The notes beneath the pieces were generated by a model. That model ran no database searches. It saw only the letters and a list, made by a program, of their open reading frames with translations, and was not told the DNA's origin. Both the position numbers and the translations under genes were made by a program. From contig JAHDCN010000041.1 of assembly GCA_020629815.1 (NCBI GenBank), forward strand, positions 1-13,582: a stretch of 13,582 nucleotides of DNA, read 5' to 3'. Origin of the DNA: Verrucomicrobiota bacterium. GTDB taxonomy: Bacteria; Verrucomicrobiota; Verrucomicrobiia; Verrucomicrobiales; DEV007. Numbering within the stretch: the stretch's first letter is position 1; every line of letters starts with the position of its first letter. Shown piece by piece: positions 6,910 to 13,582 of the stretch.

Positions 6910-7020
6910 CTCTCTGCGTAACAGTTTTTCTCAACAGGCTCAACTGCGGATTTAACGAACAAAAGAAGGCTCAGATGCGCAATAGATGAGGAACAAATCT
7001 GTGCGAACTTTCCTTTATCC
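6910..7020. promoter_or_regulatory. Divergent intergenic region, sulfatase gene / DUF1501 gene
   Basis: These 111 bases must hold the start signals of both divergent genes. On the minus strand GTTGAG occurs twice with a 9-base period (6944-6939 and 6935-6930), about 21-35 bases before the sulfatase ATG. It could be a -35 element or a direct-repeat operator. No convincing -10/-35 pair or Shine-Dalgarno is visible for either gene; CCTTTAT (7012-7018) directly precedes the DUF1501 ATG. Confidence 0.35.
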
Positions 7021-8421
7021 ATGAGCAACCCAATCGGCCGCCGCAGTTTTCTTTCCAGCAGTTCGCAGGGGCTTGGTGGCATTGCGCTTGCTTCACTTCT
7101 CAATCAGGACAGCATCGGTGCGAGCTATAAGAAGATTGCGCCGAAAGCCAAACGAATCATTTACCTTTTTCAAAGTGGTGGACCGCCCCAACACGACCTG
7201 TTTGATCACAAGCCGCACCTGAATGAAGTGCACGGCAAAGAAGTGCCTGATTCAATATTCAATGGCCAAAGACTCACGGGCATGACGGCAGGTCAGAGTT
7301 CGTTCCCGGTCGCCCGGTCGATCTTTCCATTTCAGAAATTCGGCGATAGCGGCATCGAAATGAATGCGGAGACTCTCCCGTATCTGGGGAAGGTCGCTGA
7401 TGATATTGCCGTAGTTCGGTCCATGCATACCGACGCGATCAATCACGACCCCGCTATCACGTTTTTCCAAACCGGATTTCAACTCGCCGGTCGCCCCAGT
7501 ATTGGTGCGTGGATGAGTTACGGGCTGGGGAGCGAAAACGAGAACCTTCCGGCCTTCGTTGCCATGACCTCCAATCGTGGCGGCCAGGCTCTGTATGATC
7601 GCCTTTGGGGAGCTGGATTTTTACCTTCGGAACATCAAGGGGTTCGCTTCCGATCGGGAAAGGACCCGGTGCTGTATCTTTCCAACCCGGACGGTCTTTC
7701 CAATTCAGTTCGGCGCAAAACGCTGGACCACATCGGTGCGATCAACGAGATGCGCTTCGCCGAATTTGGTGATCCCGAAATTCGCACTCGTATTGCGCAG
7801 TATGAGATGGCTTATCGGATGCAGAGTTCCGTTCCGGAGCTGACCGATCTGAGCAAGGAGCCGGAACACACATTTACGCTGTACGGCGAAGACGCCAGAA
7901 AACCCGGCACCTATGCTCACAATGTTTTGATGGCTCGCAAACTCTCCGAGCGTGGTGTGAGGTTTGTTCAATTATTTCACCGGGGCTGGGATACCCATGG
8001 TGGTCTACCCAAGCAACTGCGTCAGCGATGCAAAGAAACCGATCAGGCCAGTGCCGGTCTGATCACCGACCTCAAGCAACGCGGGCTACTCGATGAAACT
8101 TTGGTTATCTGGGGCGGTGAATTCGGGCGAACCGTTTATTGTCAGGGTAATCTCTCTGAAACCAGCTACGGTCGGGATCACCACCCTCGTTGCTTCAGCA
8201 TCTGGATGGCCGGCGGCGGCATAAAAGGAGGCACCACCTACGGAAAAACCGACGATTACGGCTACAACATCGTCGAAAAACCAGTCAGCGTGCACGATTT
8301 ACACGCGACCATTCTTCATCAGATGGGCATCCAGCATGAACGCCTGACTTACAAATTCCAGGGCAGAAACTATCGCCTCACGGATGTCCATGGACACATC
8401 GTGAAAGACATCCTGGCGTAG
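7021..8421 (+). CDS. DUF1501 family protein with Tat signal
   Basis: A 466-residue protein of the DUF1501 family, abundant in Planctomycetota and Verrucomicrobiota. The N-terminus [16 protein letters not shown] carries twin arginines (Arg7-Arg8), pointing to Tat export in a folded state. Family hallmarks are [57 protein letters not shown] (365-371), GRDHHP (384-389) and [10 protein letters not shown]. The fold is related to the alkaline phosphatase/sulfatase superfamily, and the conserved Asp and His clusters suggest metal binding, but I know of no established reaction. These genes are usually paired with a DUF1549/DUF1553 cytochrome-like gene; none is present in the window. The ATG at 7021 is chosen because the Tat motif follows directly; there is no Shine-Dalgarno. 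It ends 18 bases before the end of the convergent pilT gene. Confidence 0.93.
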   Translation: MSNPIGRRSFLSSSSQGLGGIALASLLNQDSIGASYKKIAPKAKRIIYLFQSGGPPQHDLFDHKPHLNEVHGKEVPDSIFNGQRLTGMTAGQSSFPVARSIFPFQKFGDSGIEMNAETLPYLGKVADDIAVVRSMHTDAINHDPAITFFQTGFQLAGRPSIGAWMSYGLGSENENLPAFVAMTSNRGGQALYDRLWGAGFLPSEHQGVRFRSGKDPVLYLSNPDGLSNSVRRKTLDHIGAINEMRFAEFGDPEIRTRIAQYEMAYRMQSSVPELTDLSKEPEHTFTLYGEDARKPGTYAHNVLMARKLSERGVRFVQLFHRGWDTHGGLPKQLRQRCKETDQASAGLITDLKQRGLLDETLVIWGGEFGRTVYCQGNLSETSYGRDHHPRCFSIWMAGGGIKGGTTYGKTDDYGYNIVEKPVSVHDLHATILHQMGIQHERLTYKFQGRNYRLTDVHGHIVKDILA

Positions 8422-8424
8422 GAA

Positions 8425-8449
8425 GACTGAATAGTAATTTTACTCAGTC
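8425..8449. terminator. Possible bidirectional hairpin between the DUF1501 and pilT gene ends
   Basis: GACTG (8425-8429) pairs with CAGTC (8445-8449), and AGTA (8433-8436) pairs with TACT (8441-8444) around a 4-base loop, leaving a 3-base bulge. The hairpin spans the junction of two convergent genes and overlaps the pilT stop codon. There is no T run on either side, so it would be at best a weak terminator or an RNA-end protector. Confidence 0.3.
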
Positions 8450-9537
8450 CCGCCGCCGGAATTCCCCAACTCCTGGTGTTCGGGTGGCAACGCTGCACGG
8501 AAGCGGGATTTGTCGATCGCCTTCATGTATGCCTCCAAAGGAGACACCATCCCACCGACCAATTTTTCCCAAATTGCGTCATCCATGAACTGCATACCAT
8601 ACTCTTTACCACCGGTAATGATGTCGTACAGCTTCTGCGTCGCCCCTTCCCGAATCACCGCACTCACCGCCGGAGTCGCGACCAAAATCTCATTCACGGC
8701 TACCCGCCCGGGTTTATCTTCCCGTTTCAGCAGCAACTGCGCCACCACACCACGCAGCGATCCCGCCAACATGGTTCGGACTTGAGATTGCTGGTCTGAG
8801 GGAAACACATCAACCAATCGGTCGACAGTCTTCCGGGCATTGTTTGTATGCAACGTACCAAACACCAACAACCCGGTTTCAGCCGCGGTCAGAGCCAATG
8901 AAATGGTTTCCAAATCACGCATCTCGCCCACCAGCACAATATCCGCATCTTCCCGAAGCGAAGCACGCAAACCATCGGCGAACGAAGGACAGTGTATCGG
9001 AACCTCGCGCTGCGTGATTGTTGATTTTTTGTTACGGTGCACAAATTCAATCGGCTCCTCCACGGTAATGATGTGTCGAGCATAGGTCCGATTGATGTAG
9101 TCCATCAGCGCAGCCAGCGTCGTCGACTTACCGGAACCGGTAGGCCCGGTAACCAGCACCAAGCCGCTTCGCAGATCACCAAAGGTCTCGATCGTATCCG
9201 GGAGATTCAGCTCCTGGATCGTTTTGATCTCGGTGGGAATCAGACGGAAAACCGCTCCCAAACCATTCTTCTGCTTAAAGTAGTTACAGCGAAAACGCGA
9301 CTCTTCATCCATCTCGTAGGCGAAGTCGAGATCACCTTTTTCAAGGAAACGCTCATAAGCCTTCGGGTCGCAAATTTCCCGGAGCATGTGGTCAATCGTC
9401 GCATGCTCAAGCACGCCCTCTGCAATCGGGGATACGGCACCGTGGGCGCGCATTTTCGGAGGTTGCCCTTCACTCAGGTGGAGGTCGGAACCTCCGCCGG
9501 AAACGAGGTGTTGAAAGTATTGGTCAATAACAGCCAT
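8440..9537 (-). CDS. pilT: PilT-family type IV pilus retraction ATPase (copy 1)
   Basis: A 365-residue hexameric cytoplasmic ATPase of the GspE/PilT family that powers pilus retraction at the inner-membrane base. The N-terminal PAS-like domain (about 1-100) begins IDQYFQHLVSGGGSDLHLSEG. The RecA-like domain has Walker A GPTGSGKS (131-138), the Asp box IITVEEPIEFVH (156-167), Walker B DIVLVGEMRD with catalytic Glu205, and the His box FGTLHTNNARKTVDR. The C-terminal segment AVSAVIREGA corresponds to the PilT AIRNLIREGK motif that is important for retraction. Length and domain order are normal. It lies 30 bases after a paralogue on the same strand, so the pair probably forms an operon, as with PilT/PilU. 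No other pilus genes are in the window, common for retraction ATPases in these bacteria. The start has no Shine-Dalgarno; CCTTTTTT lies 3 bases before the ATG. Confidence 0.93.
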   Translation of the reverse strand: MAVIDQYFQHLVSGGGSDLHLSEGQPPKMRAHGAVSPIAEGVLEHATIDHMLREICDPKAYERFLEKGDLDFAYEMDEESRFRCNYFKQKNGLGAVFRLIPTEIKTIQELNLPDTIETFGDLRSGLVLVTGPTGSGKSTTLAALMDYINRTYARHIITVEEPIEFVHRNKKSTITQREVPIHCPSFADGLRASLREDADIVLVGEMRDLETISLALTAAETGLLVFGTLHTNNARKTVDRLVDVFPSDQQSQVRTMLAGSLRGVVAQLLLKREDKPGRVAVNEILVATPAVSAVIREGATQKLYDIITGGKEYGMQFMDDAIWEKLVGGMVSPLEAYMKAIDKSRFRAALPPEHQELGNSGGGTE

Positions 9538-9567
9538 GACAAAAAAGGAGTAAAAATTAGGAGAGGG

Positions 9568-10653
9568 TTAGATACCAAGGGTTTGACGAAGGGTTCCGGG
9601 GTCGAGGGCTCGGCCAATGGCCTCATCGCCCGAAATCTTCCCTTCATTGTAAAGATCAGCGAGAGCGTCATCCATCATGATCATGCCGACATTTTTACCG
9701 GTCTGCATCACACCCGGAAGCATGAATGTTTTTCCATCTCGAATCAAAGAGGCGACCGCAGGAGTATTTACCAACAGCTCAAGAGCCAGTTCCCGACCGG
9801 TGCCATCTTTCTTGGGAACGAGTTGCTGCGAAATGACTCCACGCAGCGATTCTGCCACCATGATTCGAATCTGTTCACGCTGCTCCGTCGGGAACACATC
9901 CAGAATCCGGTCCAGTGTCCGGGCGGCGCTGCCAGTGTGAAGAGTTGCCAACACCAGGTGCCCGGTTTCCGCTGCTGTAATCGCGAGTGAAATGGTTTCC
10001 AAATCACGCATCTCACCAACCATAATGACATCCGGATCTTCCCGGAGAGCTGCCCTCAGCGCCTGCGAAAAGCTCTCTGTGTGCGTATGCACTTCCCGTT
10101 GGTTCACGTGGCACCCCGCTGATTCAATCACATATTCGATTGGATCTTCCAGAGTGATAATATGATCTTCGCGATCGTGGTTAATTTCATTAATGAGCGC
10201 AGCCAGCGTCGTTGATTTACCGGAACCAACCGCACCGGTTACCAATACGAGGCCATTGTGGTAACGAAGCAGCGGTTTAATGGCTTCCGGCAATGCTAAC
10301 TCATCCATTGTCCGAAGGTTGGTGCTGATCACCCGAAAAACCATTTCCCAGCCAAGGCGGGATTTCACAACAGACGCCCGAAAACGCCCGAAGCCGGGAT
10401 CATAGGCAAAGTCCACGTCACCTTTCTCTTCCAGTCTTGCGAGCTCGGCTTCCGGCAGGTAATTCCTGGCAAGGGTCTCGGTATCGTCTGAAGTAAATTC
10501 CTGAGCATTTTCCCAGATCGGCTGGAGCAATCCAAAGCGGCGCCATTTTGGCTTACAAGTTGGAGCTAGATGCACGTCGGAGACATCATGCTCCTGAGCC
10601 AGTTTCAGATACTCATCGACATGAGTAAGAGGTTTTACAATATCGTCTGACAT
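9568..10653 (-). CDS. PilT-family retraction ATPase paralogue (copy 2, PilT/PilU-like)
   Basis: Second PilT-type ATPase, 361 residues from the chosen start. It has the N-terminal domain (VDEYLKLAQEHDVSDVHLAP), Walker A GAVGSGKS (140-147; Ala-Val replaces the common Pro-Thr), Asp box IITLEDPIEYV (from 165), Walker B DVIMVGEMRDLET, His box LATLHTGSAARTLDR and C-terminal AVASLIRDGKT, like the PilT AIRNLIREGK motif. It is clearly paralogous to the gene downstream and may act as the PilU-like partner in a PilT-dependent retraction motor; which copy is the main motor cannot be decided here. The frame stays open up to an ATG at 10737. I prefer 10653 because the extra 28 residues (MPILGLIEKPAYQ...) do not look like PilT, start only about 13 bases beyond the preceding gene's terminator, and contain a plausible promoter (10694-10722). 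Confidence 0.9.
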   Translation of the reverse strand: MSDDIVKPLTHVDEYLKLAQEHDVSDVHLAPTCKPKWRRFGLLQPIWENAQEFTSDDTETLARNYLPEAELARLEEKGDVDFAYDPGFGRFRASVVKSRLGWEMVFRVISTNLRTMDELALPEAIKPLLRYHNGLVLVTGAVGSGKSTTLAALINEINHDREDHIITLEDPIEYVIESAGCHVNQREVHTHTESFSQALRAALREDPDVIMVGEMRDLETISLAITAAETGHLVLATLHTGSAARTLDRILDVFPTEQREQIRIMVAESLRGVISQQLVPKKDGTGRELALELLVNTPAVASLIRDGKTFMLPGVMQTGKNVGMIMMDDALADLYNEGKISGDEAIGRALDPGTLRQTLGI

Positions 10654-10693
10654 AACAAAATAAGGTGGAGGAACGCTCTCTGAGCGGTCGTCG

Positions 10694-10722
10694 ATTCTTT
10701 GATAAGCAGGTTTTTCAATCAA
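10694..10722 (-). promoter_or_regulatory. Candidate sigma70-type promoter of the pilT pair
   Basis: On the minus strand TTGATT (10722-10717) and AAGAAT (10699-10694) are separated by 17 bases. They match the -35 and -10 consensus at 4 of 6 positions each. The site lies about 40 bases upstream of the preferred ATG at 10653 and just downstream of the previous gene's terminator, the only sensible space for a pilT promoter. The -10 match is modest. A small stem, CGCTC-tct-GAGCG (10673-10685), would lie in the leader RNA. Confidence 0.35.
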
Positions 10723-10749
10723 GCCTAAAATCGGCAATCTCGCGCCAAC

Positions 10750-10781
10750 AAAAAAACGGGATTCGCCGCAGCGAACCCCGT
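10750..10781 (-). terminator. Rho-independent terminator of the DUF883-like gene
   Basis: On the minus strand an 11-bp stem (ACGGGGTTCGC, 10781-10771, with GCGAATCCCGT, 10766-10756, one G-U pair) with a 4-base loop runs into a T tract (10756-10750). It lies 33 bases after the stop codon of the DUF883-like gene and separates that gene from the pilT pair. Confidence 0.88.
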
Positions 10782-10814
10782 CTTGGAATACAAACTAACT
10801 GAACAATCAGGCGA

Positions 10815-11174
10815 TCAGTCTTTCTTCATCAAATTGGCCAGGACAAACCCAAGGCCGAGAGCAATCGCCACGGACTTACCCGGGTTTTCTTTCACGAACT
10901 TTTCGGTCTCGTCTTTCCATTCGGAGATCTTGTCAGCTGAAACTCCCAGATTCTCTTCAGCGAAGTCTTTCAAACTCTCCGCCTTACCGAAAGCCACGTC
11001 CCGGATTTGTTGGCCCCTTTCGGTGGCCGCTTCTTTCAGGTCACAGGCTTTGCCCGTGGCAGCCTCTTTTAGTTCTCCCGCCTTCAAACCTGCGGCTTTG
11101 CGAAGTTCTTCGGCAGCCTCAATCGCGTCGGCAGTTGGGTTTTCAGATAAATTAATCGTATCAGAATCGGTCAT
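10815..11174 (-). CDS. DUF883-like (YqjD/ElaB-type) membrane-anchored protein with 11-residue repeats
   Basis: A 119-residue protein: an acidic N-terminus, a long charged helical region, and a C-terminal membrane segment (about 99-115, GKSVAIALGLGFVLANL) ending in KKD. The segment FVKENPGKSVAIALGLGF fits the family's 'E-x-P-W/x-x-S-V-x-I-A-x-x-x-G-F' ending. E. coli YqjD and ElaB are C-tail-anchored inner-membrane proteins linked to ribosome binding in stationary phase; whether this one does the same is unknown. The helical region consists of five hendecads at 20-30, 31-41, 42-52, 53-63 and 64-74 with a KAxxLKEAATx pattern, resembling LEA group 3 or apolipoprotein-type amphipathic helices. 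It has one cysteine (Cys44). An upstream in-frame ATG at 11405 is rejected: the extra 77 residues look like non-coding sequence and nearly reach the next gene. The gene has its own terminator and probably its own promoter in the region shared with the divergent ThuA/SGNH gene. Confidence 0.82.
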   Translation of the reverse strand: MTDSDTINLSENPTADAIEAAEELRKAAGLKAGELKEAATGKACDLKEAATERGQQIRDVAFGKAESLKDFAEENLGVSADKISEWKDETEKFVKENPGKSVAIALGLGFVLANLMKKD

Positions 11175-11411
11175 AATAATGCTGGTAGTGTTTTTCTGAT
11201 TTCGATTAAACCACAAAGACTTGGAGGTTCGCGGTAGAAAATCGGGACAATTTTGGAATGCCTTCCAGAAACGAAAAATCAGTGAAAACTCTGGCGACTC
11301 ACCAGATTTGTGGGAAATTGCGCGCCCTTTATTAGTCCGCAAAGACGCAAATTTTTTTCGAAAGATGGAAGGCGCAGCGGACATTACCTTAGGAGACCAC
11401 GGCAAGATATC
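11175..11411. promoter_or_regulatory. Divergent intergenic region, DUF883-like gene / ThuA-SGNH gene
   Basis: These 237 bases hold the start signals of two divergent genes. Visible items are a short dyad TCTGG-cgactca-CCAGA (11290-11306), a T run (11352-11358), and an AGGAG at 11391-11395. The AGGAG ends 16 bases before the ATG at 11412, too far for a normal ribosome binding site. I see no convincing -35/-10 pair and no RNA gene. Confidence 0.4.
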
Positions 11412-13582
11412 ATGACACGAATACTCTCATTTCTTCTCTTGGCTGCGTTGATGCTGCCTTTCACCCTGCACGCCGATACACTCGTCTTCGAAGGCGGCAA
11501 AGGTCCCGGTGCCGGTAAACACATCGTCCTGATCGCAGGTGATGAAGAATACCGGACCGAAGAAAGCTGCCCGATGCTGGCGAAGATTCTTTCCAAGCGC
11601 TACGGCTTCAAAACCACAGTGCTGTTCCCGATCAATCCGGACAACGGCTTCGTCGATCCGCAGTATCAAAAGAACATCCCCGGGATGGAGGCAATCAACT
11701 CGGCTGATCTGGTTTTTATCGGCACCCGCTTCCGTGACCTCCCTGACAAGCAAATCAAGCCTTTCGCGGAATACCTGAAAGCCGGCAAACCAGTGTTCGG
11801 TTTCCGCACCGCGACTCATGCTTTTAAAACCAAGAGCAAATATGGTGGTATCAACTGGTCGAGCTTTGGTCCTGATGTATTGGGGGAAGGCTGGGCCGGC
11901 CACTACGGCAGACATAAGGTGGAAGGCGCTCGCGGGGTGGTAAATGCAAAGCACAAAGATCACCCGATTCTGAACGGTGTTGGAACTTTCTTCGGGGAAT
12001 CCGATGTCTACGGCGTGAAACGCGTCACTGAGAAGAACGCCACAGTTCTGGCTCATGGTATTGTCACCGAAACCCTCCAGCCAGATTCAAAGGAAGTGAA
12101 GGGCAAGGTACCTCAGGTTTCTGTTTGGACGAAAGACTACACAGTTCCCGGAGGAAAAAAGGGCACCGCGGTTTGCTCGACCTTTGGCTCGTCCTGTGAT
12201 TTGGATGACGAAAATTTGCGTCGTATTTTCATCAACTCCGCGTTTCACCTGACCGGACTCGATGTGCCGAAAAAGGCGGATGTCAGCTACATTGATCCTT
12301 TTGTTGCCAGTGCTTATAACAACAATCGCACCAGCGAGTACTACGCGAATCTGAAACGCAAGGTTTCCGACTTTGGTTGGGGCAAGTCACCTGAGACCGG
12401 CCCCAAGATGGAGACGCTTTTGAAGCGAGAAGCACCGAAGCCGAAAGGCAAGCAGGCTGCTGCAGCTCCAGCAAAAGAAGAAAACGTCGCCACCTCCGCG
12501 AAGGAGCAGCAAGAGACTGGCAAGCGACCCAAATTTAAGCAGCCGGAAGATGTCAGTGGTCAGCCAAAGAAGGCAACGACTCTGCCGCTCACGCCGGAGA
12601 AGGGTGAGAAGATCGTCTTCATCGGTAACAGCCTGGCCGAGCGCATGCAGCACTTCGGTCATTTCGAAACGCTGCTCTATTCGAGCTTTCCTGACAAAGA
12701 ACTTACCCTCCGCAACATGGGTTTTCCCGGCCACACTCCGGCGCTGCGCCCCGAGGCTGGCCAGCCGAATCCGTGGGCGTTTCCCGGTGCGGAAAAATTC
12801 CGCCCTGAGATCAAAGGACACTACGGCAAGGGACACTACCCGATGCCGGACGAATGGCTGACGATTGTCGAAGCCGACACCATCGTGGGATTTTTCGGTT
12901 TCAACGAAAGCTACGACGGCCTTGAAGGAGTCGACAATTTCAAAAACGAGCTGACCGCCTGGATCGATCACACTCAGAAGCAGGGTTACAACGGCAAGTC
13001 AGCGCCAAAGATTGTGCTGGTGACGCCTATCGCGATGGAGCAGGTGAAAAAGTATCACCTCCCCGATGCATCCGAGCGCACGAAGATTCTTAAGGCCTAT
13101 GCCGATGCGGTGAAGTCTGTCGCTGCAGCGAAAAAAGTTGGGCTCGTCGATCTGTTTACCCACACGGAAAAGCGTTTTGCCGAAACTGGTGGCGACGAAA
13201 CTTTGACCATCAACGGTGTTCACCTCAGCAACGATGGTTACAAGGAAATTGCGCCGATCCTGTTCGAGCAATTGTTCGGCAAAGCCAAGTCTGCCGAAGG
13301 CATCGACGGCGAGTTGCTTACCAAAGCCATCTACGACAAATCCTGGTTCTGGCGCAACGACTACCGCATGCTTAATGGCGTGCATGTCTACGGCGGTCGC
13401 TGGAATCCCTACGGCAATTTCAACTATCCAGAGGAGATCGAGAAAATCCGTGAGATGACCGTCCTCCGCGACCAGAACATCTGGAAAATCGCTCAGGGCA
13501 AGTCGAAGACTCTCAAGGTGGACGATGCCGGCACACGCAAGCTGACTCCAGTCGAAACCAACTATAAGCCGAGTGAGAAAAA
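11412..13582 (+). CDS. Secreted ThuA-like / SGNH-like fusion, probably the N-terminal part of a PVC-type heme-binding protein (cut by window edge)
   Basis: An open frame of 723 codons runs off the window end. Residues 1-21 are a signal peptide ending L-H-A. Residues about 36-285 match the ThuA-like, class I amidotransferase fold: HIVLIAGDEEYRTEESCPML, ADLVFIGTRFRDLPD, KPVFGFRTATHAF, and HPILNGV. ThuA domains occur in sugar metabolism and in many PVC proteins of unknown activity. A low-complexity linker (about 340-398) follows. The SGNH-like domain (about 400-625) has IVFIGNSLAERMQHFGHFET (Ser407 in GNSL rather than GDSL), RNMGFPGHTP, FFGFNESYDG and NGVHLSNDGY (His604, with Asn601 where Asp is expected). 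This version is the one found before the 'PVC-type heme-binding CxxCH' domains, and the last visible stretch (QGKSKTLKVDDAG...TPVETNYKPS) fits the usual bridge to them; the heme part itself is not visible. The altered triad makes hydrolase activity uncertain. The start is the ATG directly before the signal peptide. Confidence 0.85.
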   Translation, partial: MTRILSFLLLAALMLPFTLHADTLVFEGGKGPGAGKHIVLIAGDEEYRTEESCPMLAKILSKRYGFKTTVLFPINPDNGFVDPQYQKNIPGMEAINSADLVFIGTRFRDLPDKQIKPFAEYLKAGKPVFGFRTATHAFKTKSKYGGINWSSFGPDVLGEGWAGHYGRHKVEGARGVVNAKHKDHPILNGVGTFFGESDVYGVKRVTEKNATVLAHGIVTETLQPDSKEVKGKVPQVSVWTKDYTVPGGKKGTAVCSTFGSSCDLDDENLRRIFINSAFHLTGLDVPKKADVSYIDPFVASAYNNNRTSEYYANLKRKVSDFGWGKSPETGPKMETLLKREAPKPKGKQAAAAPAKEENVATSAKEQQETGKRPKFKQPEDVSGQPKKATTLPLTPEKGEKIVFIGNSLAERMQHFGHFETLLYSSFPDKELTLRNMGFPGHTPALRPEAGQPNPWAFPGAEKFRPEIKGHYGKGHYPMPDEWLTIVEADTIVGFFGFNESYDGLEGVDNFKNELTAWIDHTQKQGYNGKSAPKIVLVTPIAMEQVKKYHLPDASERTKILKAYADAVKSVAAAKKVGLVDLFTHTEKRFAETGGDETLTINGVHLSNDGYKEIAPILFEQLFGKAKSAEGIDGELLTKAIYDKSWFWRNDYRMLNGVHVYGGRWNPYGNFNYPEEIEKIREMTVLRDQNIWKIAQGKSKTLKVDDAGTRKLTPVETNYKPSEK

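Noticed and set aside
9037..9990. A 317-codon open frame on the plus strand, antisense to both pilT genes
   Set aside because: It is fully covered by two clear PilT genes with intact Walker motifs on the other strand, spans their boundary, and its translation resembles no family I recognise.
10654..10737. Upstream 28-codon extension of the second PilT protein
   Set aside because: The added residues are not PilT-like, begin just after the preceding terminator, and overlap a plausible promoter; ATG at 10653 fits the family better, although the longer form cannot be excluded.
11175..11405. Upstream 77-codon extension of the DUF883-like protein to an ATG at 11405
   Set aside because: The extra residues have no family resemblance, consume nearly the entire divergent intergenic region, and would leave no space for the promoter.

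Overview
The window looks like a piece of a Verrucomicrobiota chromosome (PVC superphylum), probably a marine or particle-attached heterotroph. The taxon is an inference from gene content: Cys-type sulfatases, a Tat-exported DUF1501 protein, and a ThuA/SGNH protein of the kind that continues into the PVC-type heme-binding domains. Tandem PilT ATPases and almost no Shine-Dalgarno sequences fit the same picture. No mobile element, CRISPR array, tRNA or rRNA was seen, and no gene-free stretch exceeds 300 bases.

Layout. (1) 1-1134, iron block on the minus strand: the start of an Fe(III) ABC-transporter binding protein, cut by the window edge, and upstream of it a dps gene. A strong terminator and a small repeat cluster lie between them, and a palindrome precedes each gene. 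(2) 1135-6909, sulfated-glycan or exported-hydrolase block. A secreted FAD-dependent oxidoreductase with a C-terminal Xly/golvesin-like domain (+) converges on a minus-strand pair: a 982-residue protein with two complete sulfatase domains, followed by a small SGNH/GDSL hydrolase. (3) 7021-8421, a DUF1501 protein (+), divergent from the sulfatase gene, with no DUF1549/DUF1553 partner in view. (4) 8440-10653, two tandem PilT-family retraction ATPases (-). (5) 10815-11174, a small DUF883-like membrane protein (-) built from 11-residue repeats, with its own terminator. (6) 11412 to the window end (+), a secreted ThuA-like plus SGNH-like fusion that runs off the edge.

How the genes may work together. 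Dps and the iron-binding protein handle iron storage and import and may share a metal-responsive regulator. The sulfatase fusion, SGNH hydrolase and FAD enzyme are all exported and probably act on a sulfated or acylated substrate outside the cytoplasm, but no glycoside hydrolase, SusCD system or sulfatase-maturase lies in the window. The PilT pair would power pilus retraction, useful for surface life.

The most unusual points are the two-sulfatase fusion, a similar Ala/Lys/Pro linker in two unrelated exported fusion proteins (the bi-sulfatase and the ThuA/SGNH protein), the hendecad repeats in the DUF883-like protein, the palindromes at both iron genes, and a CCTT-rich pyrimidine tract just before several start codons in place of a Shine-Dalgarno sequence.
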